From assembly GCA_026122225.1 (NCBI GenBank), contig JANEZZ010000464.1, positions 476,501 through 540,500 of the forward strand: a stretch of 64,000 bases of DNA, in the 5' to 3' direction. The notes below the pieces were generated by a model that did not search any database, was not told the origin of the DNA, and saw only the letters and a list, made by a program, of their open reading frames with translations. This DNA comes from Heloderma charlesbogerti (taxonomy: Eukaryota; Chordata; Lepidosauria; Squamata; Helodermatidae). Position numbers and translations under genes: made by a program. Below, piece after piece: positions 53,824 to 64,000 of this stretch. Positions within the stretch are counted from its first letter, which is position 1, and each line of letters opens with the position of its first letter.

Positions 53824-55224
53824 TTGTAGAGATATTTCTAGTGTTCTATGGCTAATATTGTCTTCTTAGTTAAGTACAGATTTCTTTTTAAATTTGCATG
53901 GAAGGAATCTTGCTGGCTGAAAGACACATAGGGAATGAAAACCACTTCTGTTAGAAGCGATGCTATGCCCACAGAGCCTGTCAACTATTGCTATTGGAGC
54001 AGACATAAACCTAGCATAAGTGTTGAAAGGTAATGTAAATCTTGTGTAGAATACTTAGCTGTAACCTATCATATCATCTTCAGTAGATTTTTGTTCTTTC
54101 TACAGCTAGTGGGACCTCCCACCACCCTGTTTTATTTTTCACCACTGTAAACAAGCAAATTCTGTGGCCAGGACTTTCTCAAGCCCTTGTACTGCAGAGC
54201 ACACATTTCATTCACATGAACCATTCTCCTTTCAACGAGACTTTGGCAGGAGAATTTGTTGGTGATTTCATGCAAGGAGAGATCCGACCACTCTATCAAA
54301 CTTGAGTTCATAACGCACAAAAGTCCTCGGAACCAAAGAGGCAAGATCACAACTCATCTTTTTATCACATCTTCCTAACATAGCAAACTCGAAGGAGAGC
54401 AGAGCAGCCATGCGGGGCGAATCTGCAGAATACTTAATGAGAACAAAATTAGTTTGTCAATTTGAACAAATCGAGGGACGTCCAGCGGCGGCTGGAAAGC
54501 GAACCCACACAGCGTTTTGGGATCTCCGCGCCAAAGACACAGATGTAGTATTGATTCAATTTCTGTTATTGCTGCTCTTGGTTGGCTTCTCTCTCCCTCT
54601 CTCATTTCATTTTCTCTTTAATTTAATAGACAAATTGCAAGGACCAAGTCTAGCAAGGAGCAGCCTTAATTAAAATGAAATTAAACAGATTTCAGTCTGT
54701 GTAGGCAAAGGCAGACAAAAGCAAGAGAGAAGCAGGCTGCTGGCAAAAGTGCGGAAGCCAAGGTAGAGAGAAATATTGTGACAATAAAATAAAAATCACG
54801 ATGAGTAACTGACGCTGGAAGAAGCCTCTGTCAGCCGAGACACCATATCTATCCAGATTGTCACTGTGCGTTTAGTAATTACTGCAGGGTAATGTTTGTG
54901 GGTTGATGACGGCAAAGCTTGCTCTTGTTAGTACCAGAGGAAGAACCAGATTCTCCCCATGAGGACCGAAGTGCACTTGGGTTCAATTTGCTTTGCAGAA
55001 CATTTAAACCCCAGTCAGAAGGAGGAACCTCAGCACTGACCTTTGGTCAGACTCTTAGTACAGCTAGACCAGGATTGTCTGTGCTCCCTAACCTTTTTGA
55101 ACCCTTGGGTACATTTCGGAATTTGAGAAACTTCTGTGGGCACCACCACAAAATGGCTCCCATAGAGGATATGGCTAGTCACATGATGGCTGCCATGGGC
55201 ACCTGCCTAGTCAAGAGGCGGGGT
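53824..55224. other. No gene seen
   Basis: Mostly AT-rich unique sequence. Open frames at 54410-54673 and 54919-55344 show no family resemblance. Confidence 0.3.
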
Positions 55225-55500
55225 AGAGAAATAGTGAAGCTAGAGGCTGGGAGGTATGGGGGAAAGCAAGGCAAAGGGGTAGAGGAGAGAGAAAGAACAA
55301 GGCTAGAGGCTGGGAGGGGGAGAAGCAGCAAGACAGAGGGATAAGTGGGAGAGAAAGAGTGAGGCTAGGGGCTAGGAAGGGAGAGAAAGAGCAAGGCTAG
55401 AGGCTAGGAAGGGAGAGAAAGAGCAAGGCTAGGGGTTGGGTGGAGAGAAATAGCAAGGCTAGAGGCTGAGAGTAGAGAGACAGAGCAAAGGGGAAAGGTC
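55225..55500 (+). repeat. Purine-rich minisatellite, unit near 37 bp
   Basis: GAGAGAAAGAGCAAGGCTAG and AGGCTAGGAAGG words recur six or more times with small changes. The cleanest units lie at 55350-55440. Confidence 0.85.
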
Positions 55501-56104
55501 TGTGTGAGTAGAAGAAGATTGGGTGTGGCCAGGAAGAAGCTCTTTCCTCATCTTCCTGCCTGCTGAACAGCTGAGCAGCAGCAGTTCAGGAACAAGAAGG
55601 CGAACCGGGCACCCTAACATTTTTCAAGTTTGAGATTAAAAAATATATTTTAAAGGGGGCAGGGAGTGGAGAGCCTTGTGGGTTCCGTTGGAGGTCCCCA
55701 CGATGCTGTGCTGGGGACCCCTGGTCTGTGCTGACTGGCAGCAGCTCTTCAGGGTCTCTCTAATAGAGAGATCTTTTCCATCCCTCACTCCCTAGTCCTT
55801 CTAACCGGAGATGCCTGGGTCCTTCTGTCTGCAGAGCTGGTGCTGTACCACCCAACATGACAGTGATGCTGGGGTGACGAAATCTCAGACCTAGGGGGGA
55901 AATCTGTCCATCCAGGTTTCCCCCCAAAGCACCACACCCTTCCCCACATTGCCGAGTGATTTCCGACTTCCCTCGCACACAATCATGGGGTGGTTTTCCA
56001 GCTTTTCCGTGGCTCTCCTTGCATGACACACACACGCACATTTCAGAGCTCCAACACAAAAACGTTCTTTTGCGCCCAAATAAAGATGGCACTGAAGGAA
56101 GCAC
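55501..56104. other. No feature recognised
   Basis: Unassigned sequence; a minus-strand open frame at 55760-56242 overlaps the LINE fragment and is not gene-like. Confidence 0.3.
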
Positions 56105-56492
56105 CTTCTCCGGGAGCCCCTGCCAAAGGAAGTGAGGCAGGTGGCTTCCAGAATGAGGGCCTTGTCTGCTGTGGCCCCCCGGCTGTGGAATAAGCTCCCT
56201 AGTGAGGTTCACCTCGTGCCTACATTGTTCTCCTTCCAGCATCAGGTGAAGACCTTTCTATCCTCCCAGTATTTTGGCATTTTAGCTTCCTAGTCTTTTA
56301 GCTCTGGTGTTTTAAATCCGTATTTTAAATCTCTGCATCGCTGCTAGGTTTTATTCTGGTTCTACTCTTATATTGTGGTTTTAAGCTTTCATATTTTATA
56401 TTGTTTTGTGTTGCACTTTGTGGTTTAAATTTTTGTGAACTGCCCAGAGCGCGTTGGCTATTGGGCGGTATAGAAATGAAATGAAATAAACA
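56105..56492 (+). mobile_element. L2-type LINE 3' end
   Basis: CTGTGGAATAAGCTCCCTAG (end of ORF2), an AT-rich 3' region, GTGAACTGCCCAGAGCGCGT, GGCTATTGGGCGGTATAGAA and the tail GAAATGAAATAAAC. Confidence 0.82.
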
Positions 56493-56844
56493 GGATTTGC
56501 AGCATGCCAACCTCCCAGGTTTAATTTTTAGAAAAATCTTAAGACATAAAATAAAAATCAGGAGCGGCAGGGAGCCTGACGGCTGCCAACATCAATACCC
56601 AGGGACATCGTGGTGCCCACGGGCTCTGCCTTAGAGACCCCAGGTTTAGCTAATTGTTCGATGTGAATATATGTTCTTATTGGCACTGGATATTATTAAC
56701 TGAGCTACTGGTCTCTCTTGCACTGATTTAAATGTTGTTATGATTTAAAGCAGCTGTAATTGAGCTCATGTCGTGTTGTCATGCATTCTAATTACAGCTA
56801 CTGCATTTGATTTGTGAAAGCTTTGAGCAACAGATGACAATGGG

Positions 56845-56998
56845 CTGGATGCGCCCGATCTCGTCTGATCTCGGAAGCCAAGCAGGTTGGTACTTGGATG
56901 GGAGACCGCCTGGGAATCAGGCTTCCTGCAATTAGCAGGGGGTTGGACTCGATGGCCTTGTAGGCCCCTTCCCACCCTATGATTCTATTCCATTCTAA
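56845..56998 (+). mobile_element. 5S rRNA/CR1 chimera (SINE3-like)
   Basis: The left part (to 56917) reads GCGCCCGATCTCGTCTGATC, TCGGAAGCCAAGCAGG and TACTTGGATGGGAGACCGCC, that is 5S rRNA from about base 20 to base 97, lacking about 10 bp (GTCGGGCCTG in 5S) in the middle of the internal promoter. Box C is intact. The right part (from about 56922) is a CR1 tail: AGGGGGTTGGACTCGATGG ... GATTCTATTCCATTCT. A 5S head on a LINE tail is the design of SINE3 elements. The 5' 20 bases of 5S are lost or worn. Confidence 0.88.
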
Positions 56999-57311
56999 GG
57001 TGGCTAGAAAATGAAAAATTTGTATTCAGGGTCATTCATTATTTCCCTGCTTTTTAAAACAATGGAAAACACAACCCGGGGGAGGGGGGATGGAACTTCA
57101 GACATGCTCAAAGGCATCATCCCCTGACTTTTTAAAAGTTGCTCCCCGTGAGCAGGAAACAGGGCTATCCTTCTTTCTATTTCCAATGTCCAGGGTATGT
57201 GTGCCCTTGCTTATTTAGCCAAAGAGGTGCCACCCAGGGACAAGAGGGAGGTATTAGCAGGCTTGGGGGAACCCCAAGGTTTGTAGAAGTCCAAAAACTC
57301 CTTAGTGGAAA
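56999..57311. other. No feature recognised
   Basis: Unassigned sequence. Confidence 0.3.
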
Positions 57312-57537
57312 AATAAAATCAGTGGAGGCTGGTGGCTCCGATTTCAGTGGGGCTGTAAATCCACTCTGGGTTTCAGTCAGAACCAGTCAGAACTCTGAAG
57401 GAGCTGGCCAAGACGCTAAACTCATTTTGGGGATTGGGTTCAGCCCCTTGGATATCTTCTGGCTGGTTCTGCCTGAAACCCAGTGTGGATTCATCACCTC
57501 ACTGAAATCGGAGCCAGCAGCCTCCACTTAATAAACC
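57312..57537. mobile_element. hAT-like palindromic MITE with likely 8-bp target duplication
   Basis: The element (57320-57529) begins CAGTGGAGGCTGGTGGCTCC and ends GCCAGCAGCCTCCACTT. Flanks AATAAAAT and AATAAACC agree at 6 of 8 positions. The outer arms are near-perfect inverses. Confidence 0.83.
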
Positions 57538-57879
57538 CCTAAGGGGAGAACCCTCCCCCCCCCAAAAAAACCCAGCCCAATGAGGACTGAGCATGCCCAG
57601 TAGGCACAGAATGCTGACTGGCTGTTGGAGTCGAGGGATGAAGCACCAGGGTGGGAAAGAAGGAGTGGGATAAAGTGACTAGAAATCTGAACAGTAGCAC
57701 TCTACACTGCAATATTTTGTTGCAGTCCCCACTTGCCAACCACCCTGGAGTTACTTCTCTTCTCTTGAATCGCACTCGCTGTCTCATTCTCTCTGCCTTA
57801 CTCTCTCTCAGGGCTGGTGTGAGGATAAAATGGGTGGCTGAAAAATATGTCTCCTGAGGTCCAGGAAGTATAGGTGAGC
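57538..57879. other. No feature recognised
   Basis: Unassigned sequence with a C/A homopolymer stretch at 57553-57570. Confidence 0.3.
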
Positions 57880-57963
57880 TAGGCTACAATCACATGCACA
57901 CTTACTTGGGAGTAAATCCCACTGAATTCAGTGGGACTTACTCTTGATTAGACATGCCTAGGA
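57880..57963. mobile_element. Short palindromic MITE
   Basis: CTAGGCTACAATCACATGC faces GACATGCCTAGG, with GTAAATCCCACTGAATTCAG and GTGGGACTTACTC as inner arms. Confidence 0.6.
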
Positions 57964-58635
57964 CATTGAAAATCTCAAAACACCCCCAGACCACAAAAAG
58001 TGACTTTGGACGCCCCCCTGCTCTCGTAGTCTTGAAGTGTGGGGGCAAAATCTCAGAAGCCAATCTAGTCTTAAGTACTAGAACCTTACTTTTTCATTTT
58101 ATTTTTTTAAAAGGATCTGAGGTTCTCCAGATGCAGGCTTCTGTGGTCAGCAGCACCAGTTTCGGTATTTGAGATTTGCAGACACCTTAAACAGCAGGCA
58201 TTACGCACGCGCGCACACTTGCCACATCATTTGTGAAACTGAACCCCTCCCTGCACCGTTGAACTCGGTTTTTCCTCCATGGGGATGAAATGCACTTAGG
58301 CCATGCATGCTCACTTTTCCCCAAGTCTTTGTATGGGGGGGGGGTTAACCCATGCTTGTCCTTCCACAGCAGAACAGGGGAGCAAAGTGACATCTTCATC
58401 ATAAGAAGCATGACGTTTGCAAATTTGTTTCAGTGCTAACTTATGGTCGCACACCCCAGGCTTCATCTGAGCCAAGTCTCCGCAAGCTTAATCCCCACCC
58501 TCCACTGAAAAAATCTGTTTTCGTCCCTGGAGCATGTTCCTGTTTTAGGAAATGCTGCCTCTGAGCATGCACGGAGAACCATCGCGGACACTGGGGAGGG
58601 AGGAGGGTGACTTAATCCAGCCTGCCCACTTAATC
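57964..58635. other. No feature recognised
   Basis: Unassigned sequence; poly-G run near 58337. Confidence 0.3.
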
Positions 58636-58748
58636 CAGTGGAGGATGCTTCCACACCTTGGAGAGCTCCTTTATAGTTCCGACTGGTTCGGACTGAAACC
58701 CGGAGCGGATTTACCGCCCCACTGACTTCGGACCACCAGCCTCCGCTG
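58636..58748. mobile_element. hAT-like palindromic MITE, half copy
   Basis: CAGTGGAGGATGC remains at the left; the right arm TTCCGACTGGTTCGGACTGAA through CACCAGCCTCCGCTG is complete. Most of the left arm is deleted. Confidence 0.75.
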
Positions 58749-59098
58749 CCTGGCAGTCTGCTGGTTTGTTCTAAGGGGGAAAGTCTACATGTGGGAAAGA
58801 CACTCCTGTTGCACCCCAAAAACACTGTATCTTTGCAAACCGCCTTGGATCCCTAAACGGTCTAAAGATGGGATATGAACCTTTCAAATCAACTATGCCT
58901 TTAACATCGAGCCAAATGACTACAGCTTTCATCGATGCCTACTTAATGATGGCCTTCAAGACTGGGTGGCTACTAGCTACTGGACAAACACACACGCACG
59001 TGCACACCCCTTCCTCACTGGGAGACTGAGGAAATAATTTGGCACTTTTAAGTCAGGCAGTTTTGAATCCACAGAGAAAGAAACAGAGTGAGAAAGGT

Positions 59099-59119
59099 GG
59101 TGTGTGTGTGTGTGTGTGT
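59099..59119 (+). repeat. (GT)n microsatellite
   Basis: About ten perfect units. Confidence 0.95.
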
Positions 59120-59253
59120 CCAGCTGGCAAGTCAGGTGGGGTCTCCAAGAGCATGCTGTAGGCTTTGGGGGAAACTGTTGCTGCTTTAAAGCCAGCCCTG
59201 TCTGCCTGAGAGCTTTCCCACTCTGCCTCTCCCATTTCCCTTGAATATTTGTA

Positions 59254-59345
59254 AATGTATTGATTGATTGATTTCATACCCTTACACACTGCTTTTTTCA
59301 GTTACAAGCAACCCTTCCAAGCAGTTGACAGCCATATTTAAACAA
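59254..59345 (-). mobile_element. L2-like LINE tail fragment
   Basis: ATTGATTGATTGATTTCATACC then AAGCAACCCTTCCAAGCAGT, a reverse tail. Confidence 0.45.
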
Positions 59346-59507
59346 AGCATCAAACCCCCAAAAGGTTACTGCCAGGGGAGAAGTGAAATTGAGATGTTAG
59401 ACCAATGAGCTGAAGCTTTTGGAAAGAAAAGAACGAAATAAATAGATGTCACACCAGAAAACACCACCACCATCACTCTCCCCTCACTAAGAACCTGACC
59501 CCATAGA

Positions 59508-59838
59508 ACAGGGGGACAGAACAGAACCTCTTTCAGCTCAAGGGCCAAACTGAGTTTTGGAGAAGCTGTTTGGGGCTGCATTCTGGTGGTGGCTGAAGTG
59601 GGGCCAAAGAAAAAATAGATGGGGCCAAAATACCAGCGTAAAGGTCTTGCTGTGGATAACTAAGCCCTAGGGGAGGCATTTCAATCTTTTTGAATGGGGA
59701 AAACTGCACAAGCTTTAGGAAACCACAAATGATTGGTGGATGGAAGAAAGGCGGTGGGGCCAGGGTAAGGGGGCATGGCCTTTGGTGACCCGCCCCCCGA
59801 GGGCTAGATTTTGCCCTTGGGCCTGAGGTTCTCCACCC
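59508..59838. mobile_element. hAT-like non-autonomous element, about 330 bp
   Basis: GACAGAACAGAACCTCTTTC at the left and GGGCCTGAGGTTCTCCACCC at the right are partly inverted. ACTGAGTTTTGGAGAAGCTG and AGGGGAGGCATTTCAATC identify the family. It lies about 275 bp from exon 1. Confidence 0.65.
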
Positions 59839-60114
59839 TGTCCGTACAAGTTATCATTGGAACTCCCTGCCACTTGAGGAAGCAAGGAATATGTCCTCCC
59901 CTTCTCCTTGATCACCTTTCGTCAGTGCCAATGCTTGTCCCAGGAGCGCATAGAAATAATAATAACCCAGGCGATGGGGCCTCTGAGACCGCGCAGAGCA
60001 CATGGCTCTCCTCATTGAGTAATCAAGTCTTAATGCCCCCCCCAATCTATCTGGGAGGAGGGGAGGGATCGGGGCCTCCTAACCAGACAGGCTTGAGGGT
60101 TGCACATCACTTAC

Positions 60115-60384
60115 CCGGGAATGGCACTGGAAGCCAAAGTAGACCACCACAATGGTGGGAAGGAGGACCAGGGCAAAGATGGCGGCCATCAGGAGCACGT
60201 TCAAGAGGAGCACCAGAGAGTTCATCGCTGCCACCAGGCAAGCCCACGCCCAGCAGCCGCAGACGCTACGCCGCTCCATGGGCAGGAGTTGGTCCTCCAT
60301 GTTGTAAGGCGGGAGCCCAGGGATCATCCGCGACGTGTCCGACAGGCTGTCCGCGTCGAAGTCGTCGATCTCCTGATCAGACAT
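60115..60384 (-). CDS. TMEM88B: TMEM88-family membrane protein, coding exon 1 (TMEM88B-like)
   Basis: This exon encodes the first 90 residues of a 179-residue protein. It starts at the ATG at 60384-60382, opens with an acidic stretch (MSDQEIDDFDADS), then has a Cys-Trp-rich entry (CGCWAWACL, about residues 42-50) and a hydrophobic run to about residue 85, ending FGFQCHSR. In TMEM88 proteins the same place reads CWAC...FGFLCHS. The exon ends after a complete CGG codon, followed on the minus strand by a GTAAGT donor (60114-60109). TMEM88 proteins are two-pass membrane proteins that bind Dishevelled and dampen Wnt signalling in heart development; that role is family knowledge, not seen here. The ATG is the only in-frame Met that keeps the acidic N-terminus. 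TMEM88 itself is the alternative; the B paralogue is preferred for its longer N-terminus and YFGF, with moderate certainty. Confidence 0.82.
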
Positions 60385-61023
60385 TTTCAGGGGAAGTAGG
60401 GATGGGTCGCTTTCCCCTTTTTTTCAAATGGGCTTCCCCCCACCCCTGCTTGTAATTTCCCTTCTCTTTCCGGCCCTCCGATCTGTGGAACGCTCCCCCA
60501 GCCAATCTTTCAGAGCAGACCAGGAGGTGAGACTGGGGGGACCTCCCTCGTAGCTGGCCACTGTGGGGAAACTGGAGACTGGGCTGGATGGACTTTGGAT
60601 CTGACCCAGTGAGGTCTTATCAGTGCTTTAGAAAGCCATCGGCCATTGAGCATTCAATGGAGACGCAGAGGGCCACCGACCGAGAAGACCAGGTGGGTTT
60701 CACCCAACGCCATGCTGTGCCCCATAAGAGGAACGTGCCCTGCTGAATCAAGCAGAGATGGGCCAAGGGGGAGTTTGAAAAGAAAGGAAGAAGCCACGCA
60801 CGTATCACTTGGCAGTTGTGGGCTCAGTTCCTGGTGGGATGTACAGTTCGCCGGGAGTTCCTACAATGCTGTTGCAGTCCTCCCCACTGTGCTCTCCAAA
60901 GCTCCAGAGAGGTCTCAGCGTCAGTGCCCAGCTTCATCCAGAAATCATCTTGGCAGGGGTAAAACCTTCAACACCGTGGTCTTCTGCAAGTCTGGAAGGC
61001 AGGAATGTTCTCTACTAAAGTTT
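60385..61023. other. Region upstream of exon 1 (5' UTR and possible promoter)
   Basis: This stretch lies directly upstream of the start codon on the minus strand. It has pyrimidine-rich and C-rich runs near 60420-60470 but no clear TATA box and no marked CpG island. The transcription start cannot be placed from sequence alone. I see no repeat family that I can name here. Confidence 0.3.
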
Positions 61024-61047
61024 CTCTCTCTCTCTCTCTCTCTCTTC
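61024..61047 (+). repeat. (CT)n microsatellite
   Basis: About twelve units, upstream of exon 1. Confidence 0.95.
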
Positions 61048-61919
61048 CCTTTCCCCCCTTTCTTTCAAGGCAGAACAAACCGGAGCCTTTTGTGAGCTAG
61101 ACATGGAAATCCCAGAGCCACTGCAGGGCACCCATCGCAAAAGGACTGGAGCCGACTTGAGACAGAGGATGTTGCATATCTCTACCTACAATCCAGATCC
61201 TCCACCCTCCTTGCCGGCTCCGATTGCTGTGCAGTGTGTTGCAGCGTGCACAGGCAGTTTCATTGAATCCCTCTCCTGCATCCAGCCAATCCATGGCAAC
61301 TGCTTCTCCCACTTCCCCACCCCTTTCAGGCTGCTTACTACTCAGCGCCATCCAGCCGGGCCATTATGATCTCTTGCTTGGGGCTAACATGTATCTAACA
61401 TGTATACAAGGCATTTCATCACACACTCAGCCATTGTGGGGAAGATGAAAAACTCTGGAGAACGGGCAGAAGAATGAGCTGGATGCAGGAGGCCTCAAGG
61501 GACCAACAAGGACGTTAATATGGGCAGTGGGGGAGGAAAAGCGAATTGGGGTTTTAACATTTCACTCGAATTCTGTGCAGCGCACTGCACATTTTTCACA
61601 AGCCCCCCTGAGCTTTCAGGGCCAGGCAGGGTAGCAAATCCAAATCAGACATCGCTCCCTCTAATACCGACCTCAGTGCTGCCGTGCCAACAGGACTGGA
61701 GACAAAACAGACCCACAGAAAACAAGAGGGAGTTGTCGGGATGTTCAGGGGAGCCATAAAACTTGCAAAGGGGCCACATACATATATACATACATGTCTG
61801 TCTGCCTGTCTGTCTCTCTCTCTCATCTATCATCTCCCCTGAGGGGCAGTTAACATCTAAAGAGCAAACTGAACAGGCAGCCACACTGGTCTCCTGGACA
61901 CAGTCTTCTGCACTATGGC
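61048..61919. other. No gene seen; TCTG/TCTC-rich run near 61795-61822
   Basis: No named repeat apart from a CTGTCTGCCTGTCTGTCTCT stretch. This is upstream flank of the TMEM88B-like gene. Confidence 0.35.
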
Positions 61920-62063
61920 GAGATGGGCTGTATTTCTATTTATATGCTAATTATTCTTTCTAAATTTGCATCTACATCTATACGTGACCATATGAAAATG
62001 CTATGCAGGGCACTCTCTTCTTTTGACCTCTTTTCTTGCCCATTTCTCAATGGCCATCCTCTT
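61920..62063. mobile_element. AGGGTGGCCA-type element, right half
   Basis: TATTTCTATTTATATGC, TTTGCATCTACATCTATACG and TCAATGGCCATCCTC follow the right half of the family. Confidence 0.5.
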
Positions 62064-62152
62064 AACCGAGGGCCACATTTGGTGTCAGTGGGGATCCGGA
62101 AGACACACATGCATGTATGGACATCCATGCGCACACACAAATATGAACGCGT

Positions 62153-62180
62153 GCACACACACACACACACACACACACAC
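62153..62180 (+). repeat. (CA)n microsatellite
   Basis: About fourteen units. Confidence 0.95.
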
Positions 62181-62475
62181 TGGGCGGTGGAGGCCTGTGT
62201 AAGGCCAATGGGTTGGGGCTTTTACCCTTGACACACACGTACCCCATCCCAGCAATGCTATGCAAGAACTGAGCTCACTGTCCCTTTTAGTCAAAAATCC
62301 ATTCCTGGTTCCCTGCCCCTGAGCTTTCTTCATTTTAGTAGCTTAATTTGGAGCAGGGCGGTTGCTATTGTAAAACAACGGGGAGTCAGCTATCCTTGGT
62401 GATCTACTGCTGATGCAGAGATCTGACAATAGATCCCGATCCATCTTCTGCCCACCTCTGCCGAAAGGGGCCCAT
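62181..62475. other. No feature recognised
   Basis: Short unassigned stretch. Confidence 0.3.
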
Positions 62476-62768
62476 AGGGTGTCTGGGTGTCCTCTCTTAC
62501 AGAGGATAGTCCTCTATTTAAAGTGCCCTCTTTCTGATGGTCTGTCCAGCCCACCGTTTAAAGTCAAAGAATCCTAGGGAAGGGAGATCAGGGGGCTTGA
62601 AGCGGCCCATCAGCAACTGGGATCTGGACAACAGCAGACTGCGCGAGGCACACAGGTCACCTGGTCATCCTTCTCCACTATGGTAAGACTCTGTTTCTAT
62701 TTAAATAATGGTTATTATATTTCTCGGTTTGCACCTACACATAAAAAGCTGTCTATGCAAGTACTATG
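62476..62768. mobile_element. AGGGTGGCCA-type element, right end missing
   Basis: AGGGTGTCTGGGTGTCCTC, GATAGTCCTCTATTTAAAG and TTTGCACCTACACATAAAAAG show the family order. An L2-like piece (CCACCCAGAGAGCTTCGGTG) follows at about 62810. Confidence 0.6.
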
Positions 62769-63480
62769 CAAATTGTATAACCACAAATTGTATAACCGGC
62801 TTTGTAAACCACCCAGAGAGCTTCGGTGATGGGGCAGAGATGACGATGATGAATGATGAATTGGAGACCTCTTCTTCAGTGATGCAATTGCTCTTTATTG
62901 TCAATACATAAGTGGCCACCTTCCATTCAGTCTCTCTCCCCCCTCCCTCCATTTTAGTTTCCGGTTTTGTTTTATTTTCCTTTTCCAGCTGACACTCAAA
63001 TTTCCTTGCCTCCTGGTATTCACTGAGCATGCTCAGCCCCCATTGGGCTGTGGGGGGTCACCCCCTTTAAATATATGTTTATACTTCCACCATGACAGTG
63101 CTGAGGGGGTCCTGTGCTAATTGTCATCTGGTGGGCCCCCTCCTCTGTCAGGGGGCTTATCTGGCTGCCGTGGTACTGCTCCTGGCAGTGCGGGGGGGGG
63201 GGCTGCATGTAGCCCCAGACTGACGCTAGTTCAAGGGCATTCTGGGAAATGAAAAAGGTGGTTAGATACAGCCAGCTGCCACTGCTCAGAGTGTTGGGGC
63301 CAGGGGGAAAAAATAGGAATGGGACTGGGCAGGGGTCAGCGCTGGCAACTGTGCAAGAATGCCAGATGCCAATGCCACATTCCCCCAAGAACACTGTACT
63401 TCCCTCATGTTCCTCAGTGGCCCCGTTTGGGCTTCCAGTTCAGTTGGCACAGGGACACTTAGTTTGCTATTGGAGGGAAC
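62769..63480. other. L2-like remnant, then unassigned
   Basis: The L2-like words at 62795-62832 are followed by unassigned sequence with a poly-G run near 63191. Confidence 0.35.
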
Positions 63481-63516
63481 ATGTGTGTGAGTGTGTGTGT
63501 GTGAGTGAGAGAGAGA

Positions 63517-63571
<55 letters not shown>

Positions 63572-63582
63572 TGAGAGAGAGA

Positions 63583-63619
<37 letters not shown>
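63481..63619 (+). repeat. Compound (GT)n/(GA)n microsatellite
   Basis: GTGTGT blocks give way to GAGAGA blocks over about 139 bp. The long Thr-His and Leu-Ser open frames on the minus strand come only from this tract. Confidence 0.95.
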
Positions 63620-63623
<4 letters not shown>

Positions 63624-63679
63624 TATGCATGTGGCTACAATCACCTAGCTTACATAAGATGATTTAGAAACTGAATAAC

Positions 63680-63812
63680 TAAGGACGCATTAGCCTATGC
63701 ATGTTTAGACAGAGAAAAGGCCTACAACCCCCCCAGCATTCAAGGCTGGTGGGGGAATGCTGGGGGTTGTCAGCCTTTTCTCTGTCTAAACATGCATAGG
63801 ATTGCGCCCTAA
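63680..63812. mobile_element. Harbinger-like palindromic MITE with TAA target duplication
   Basis: The element (63683-63809) begins GGACGCATTAGCCTATGCAT and ends ATGCATAGGATTGCGCCC. TAA flanks it at 63680-63682 and 63810-63812. The arms include GTTTAGACAGAGAAAAGG and its inverse. Same family as 30.0 kb. Confidence 0.85.
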
Positions 63813-64000
63813 GTACTGCAGAGACAGCCTTGTCTGAGCGTTGCTGCCAGCAATAGATTTCACTGAACGACCCAAATCCATGCCTCTCTCCCCTCATCAC
63901 GAGTGCAGCCTTTTCTTCACAGTCTCCCGTTCAGGGCAGTAGCAAGGAAGGTGCAGGGTTCCTTGCCGTGGTAAGGAGCTGCTGGTCACGTTTGCTGAAG
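63813..64000. other. No feature recognised
   Basis: Window end; nothing seen. Confidence 0.3.

Larger units (their letters stand above)
21818..60114 (-). other. 38.3-kb phase-0 intron of the TMEM88B-like gene
   Basis: The intron is bounded by a GTAAGT donor at 60114-60109 and a TTTGCAG acceptor ending at 21818, both on the minus strand. It is 38,297 bp and falls between two complete codons (Arg | Val). No further exon is needed to give a full TMEM88-like protein. It is filled with CR1, L2, Bov-B, SINE, LTR and foldback copies in both orientations, listed separately. Confidence 0.75.

Noticed and set aside
56845..56917. Functional 5S rRNA gene
   Set aside because: The 5' 20 bases and about 10 bp of the internal promoter are missing and the 3' end is replaced by CR1 sequence.
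59811..60455. 214-codon open frame on the plus strand
   Set aside because: It is the antisense of TMEM88B-like exon 1; the GC-rich exon keeps the opposite strand open. The minus strand has the family match and the splice donor.
63286..63630. Ser-Leu and Thr-His repeat protein
   Set aside because: It is translation of a GT/GA microsatellite.

Overview
This window is nuclear DNA of a squamate reptile, more likely a lizard than a snake, although the species cannot be told from the sequence. The evidence is its repeat set: 5'-truncated CR1 LINEs ending in ATTCTATG, L2-type LINE tails, a Bov-B (RTE) LINE, a full-length Sauria SINE whose tail matches the Bov-B tail, a tRNA-derived SINE with an (AATA)n tail, and many microsatellites.

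I can support only one host gene. It lies on the minus strand and has two coding exons. Exon 1 (60115-60384) carries the start codon, an acidic N-terminus and a long hydrophobic segment. Exon 2 (21548-21817) carries the second hydrophobic segment and ends in Ala-Trp-Val. The GTAAGT donor and TTTGCAG acceptor join in phase 0 to give a 179-residue protein of the TMEM88 family, most like TMEM88B, the small membrane proteins known for binding the Dishevelled PDZ domain. The intron between them is 38,297 bp and makes up about 60% of the window.

Region by region: 1-21 kb (3' of the gene) holds a long CR1, SINEs, foldback elements, a 32-bp tandem array, a compact LTR element with two LTRs and only 151 bp between them, and several hundred bp of GC-rich satellite-like units. 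21.8-60.1 kb (the intron) holds a second long CR1 nested in an LTR-like element, AGGGATG-terminal foldback elements with TGCGCA-rich cores, a 45-bp tandem array, the Sauria SINE, two solo LTRs with perfect 5-bp target duplications, a 2.1-kb Bov-B copy and a 5S rRNA/CR1 chimera. 60.4-64 kb (upstream of exon 1) is mostly unassigned, with microsatellites and two MITE-type pieces.

The most interesting signals are (1) the compact, TRIM-like LTR element and an open frame inside its LTRs with the same stop position in two insertions; (2) the AGGGATG...CATCCCT family with long inverted ends around cores of repeated TGCGCA/GCAAAT words; (3) the 45-bp array, which looks like an amplified piece of a related element; and (4) the 5S/CR1 chimera. 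Family names come from recognition, not from a database search; approximate edges are flagged in the entries.
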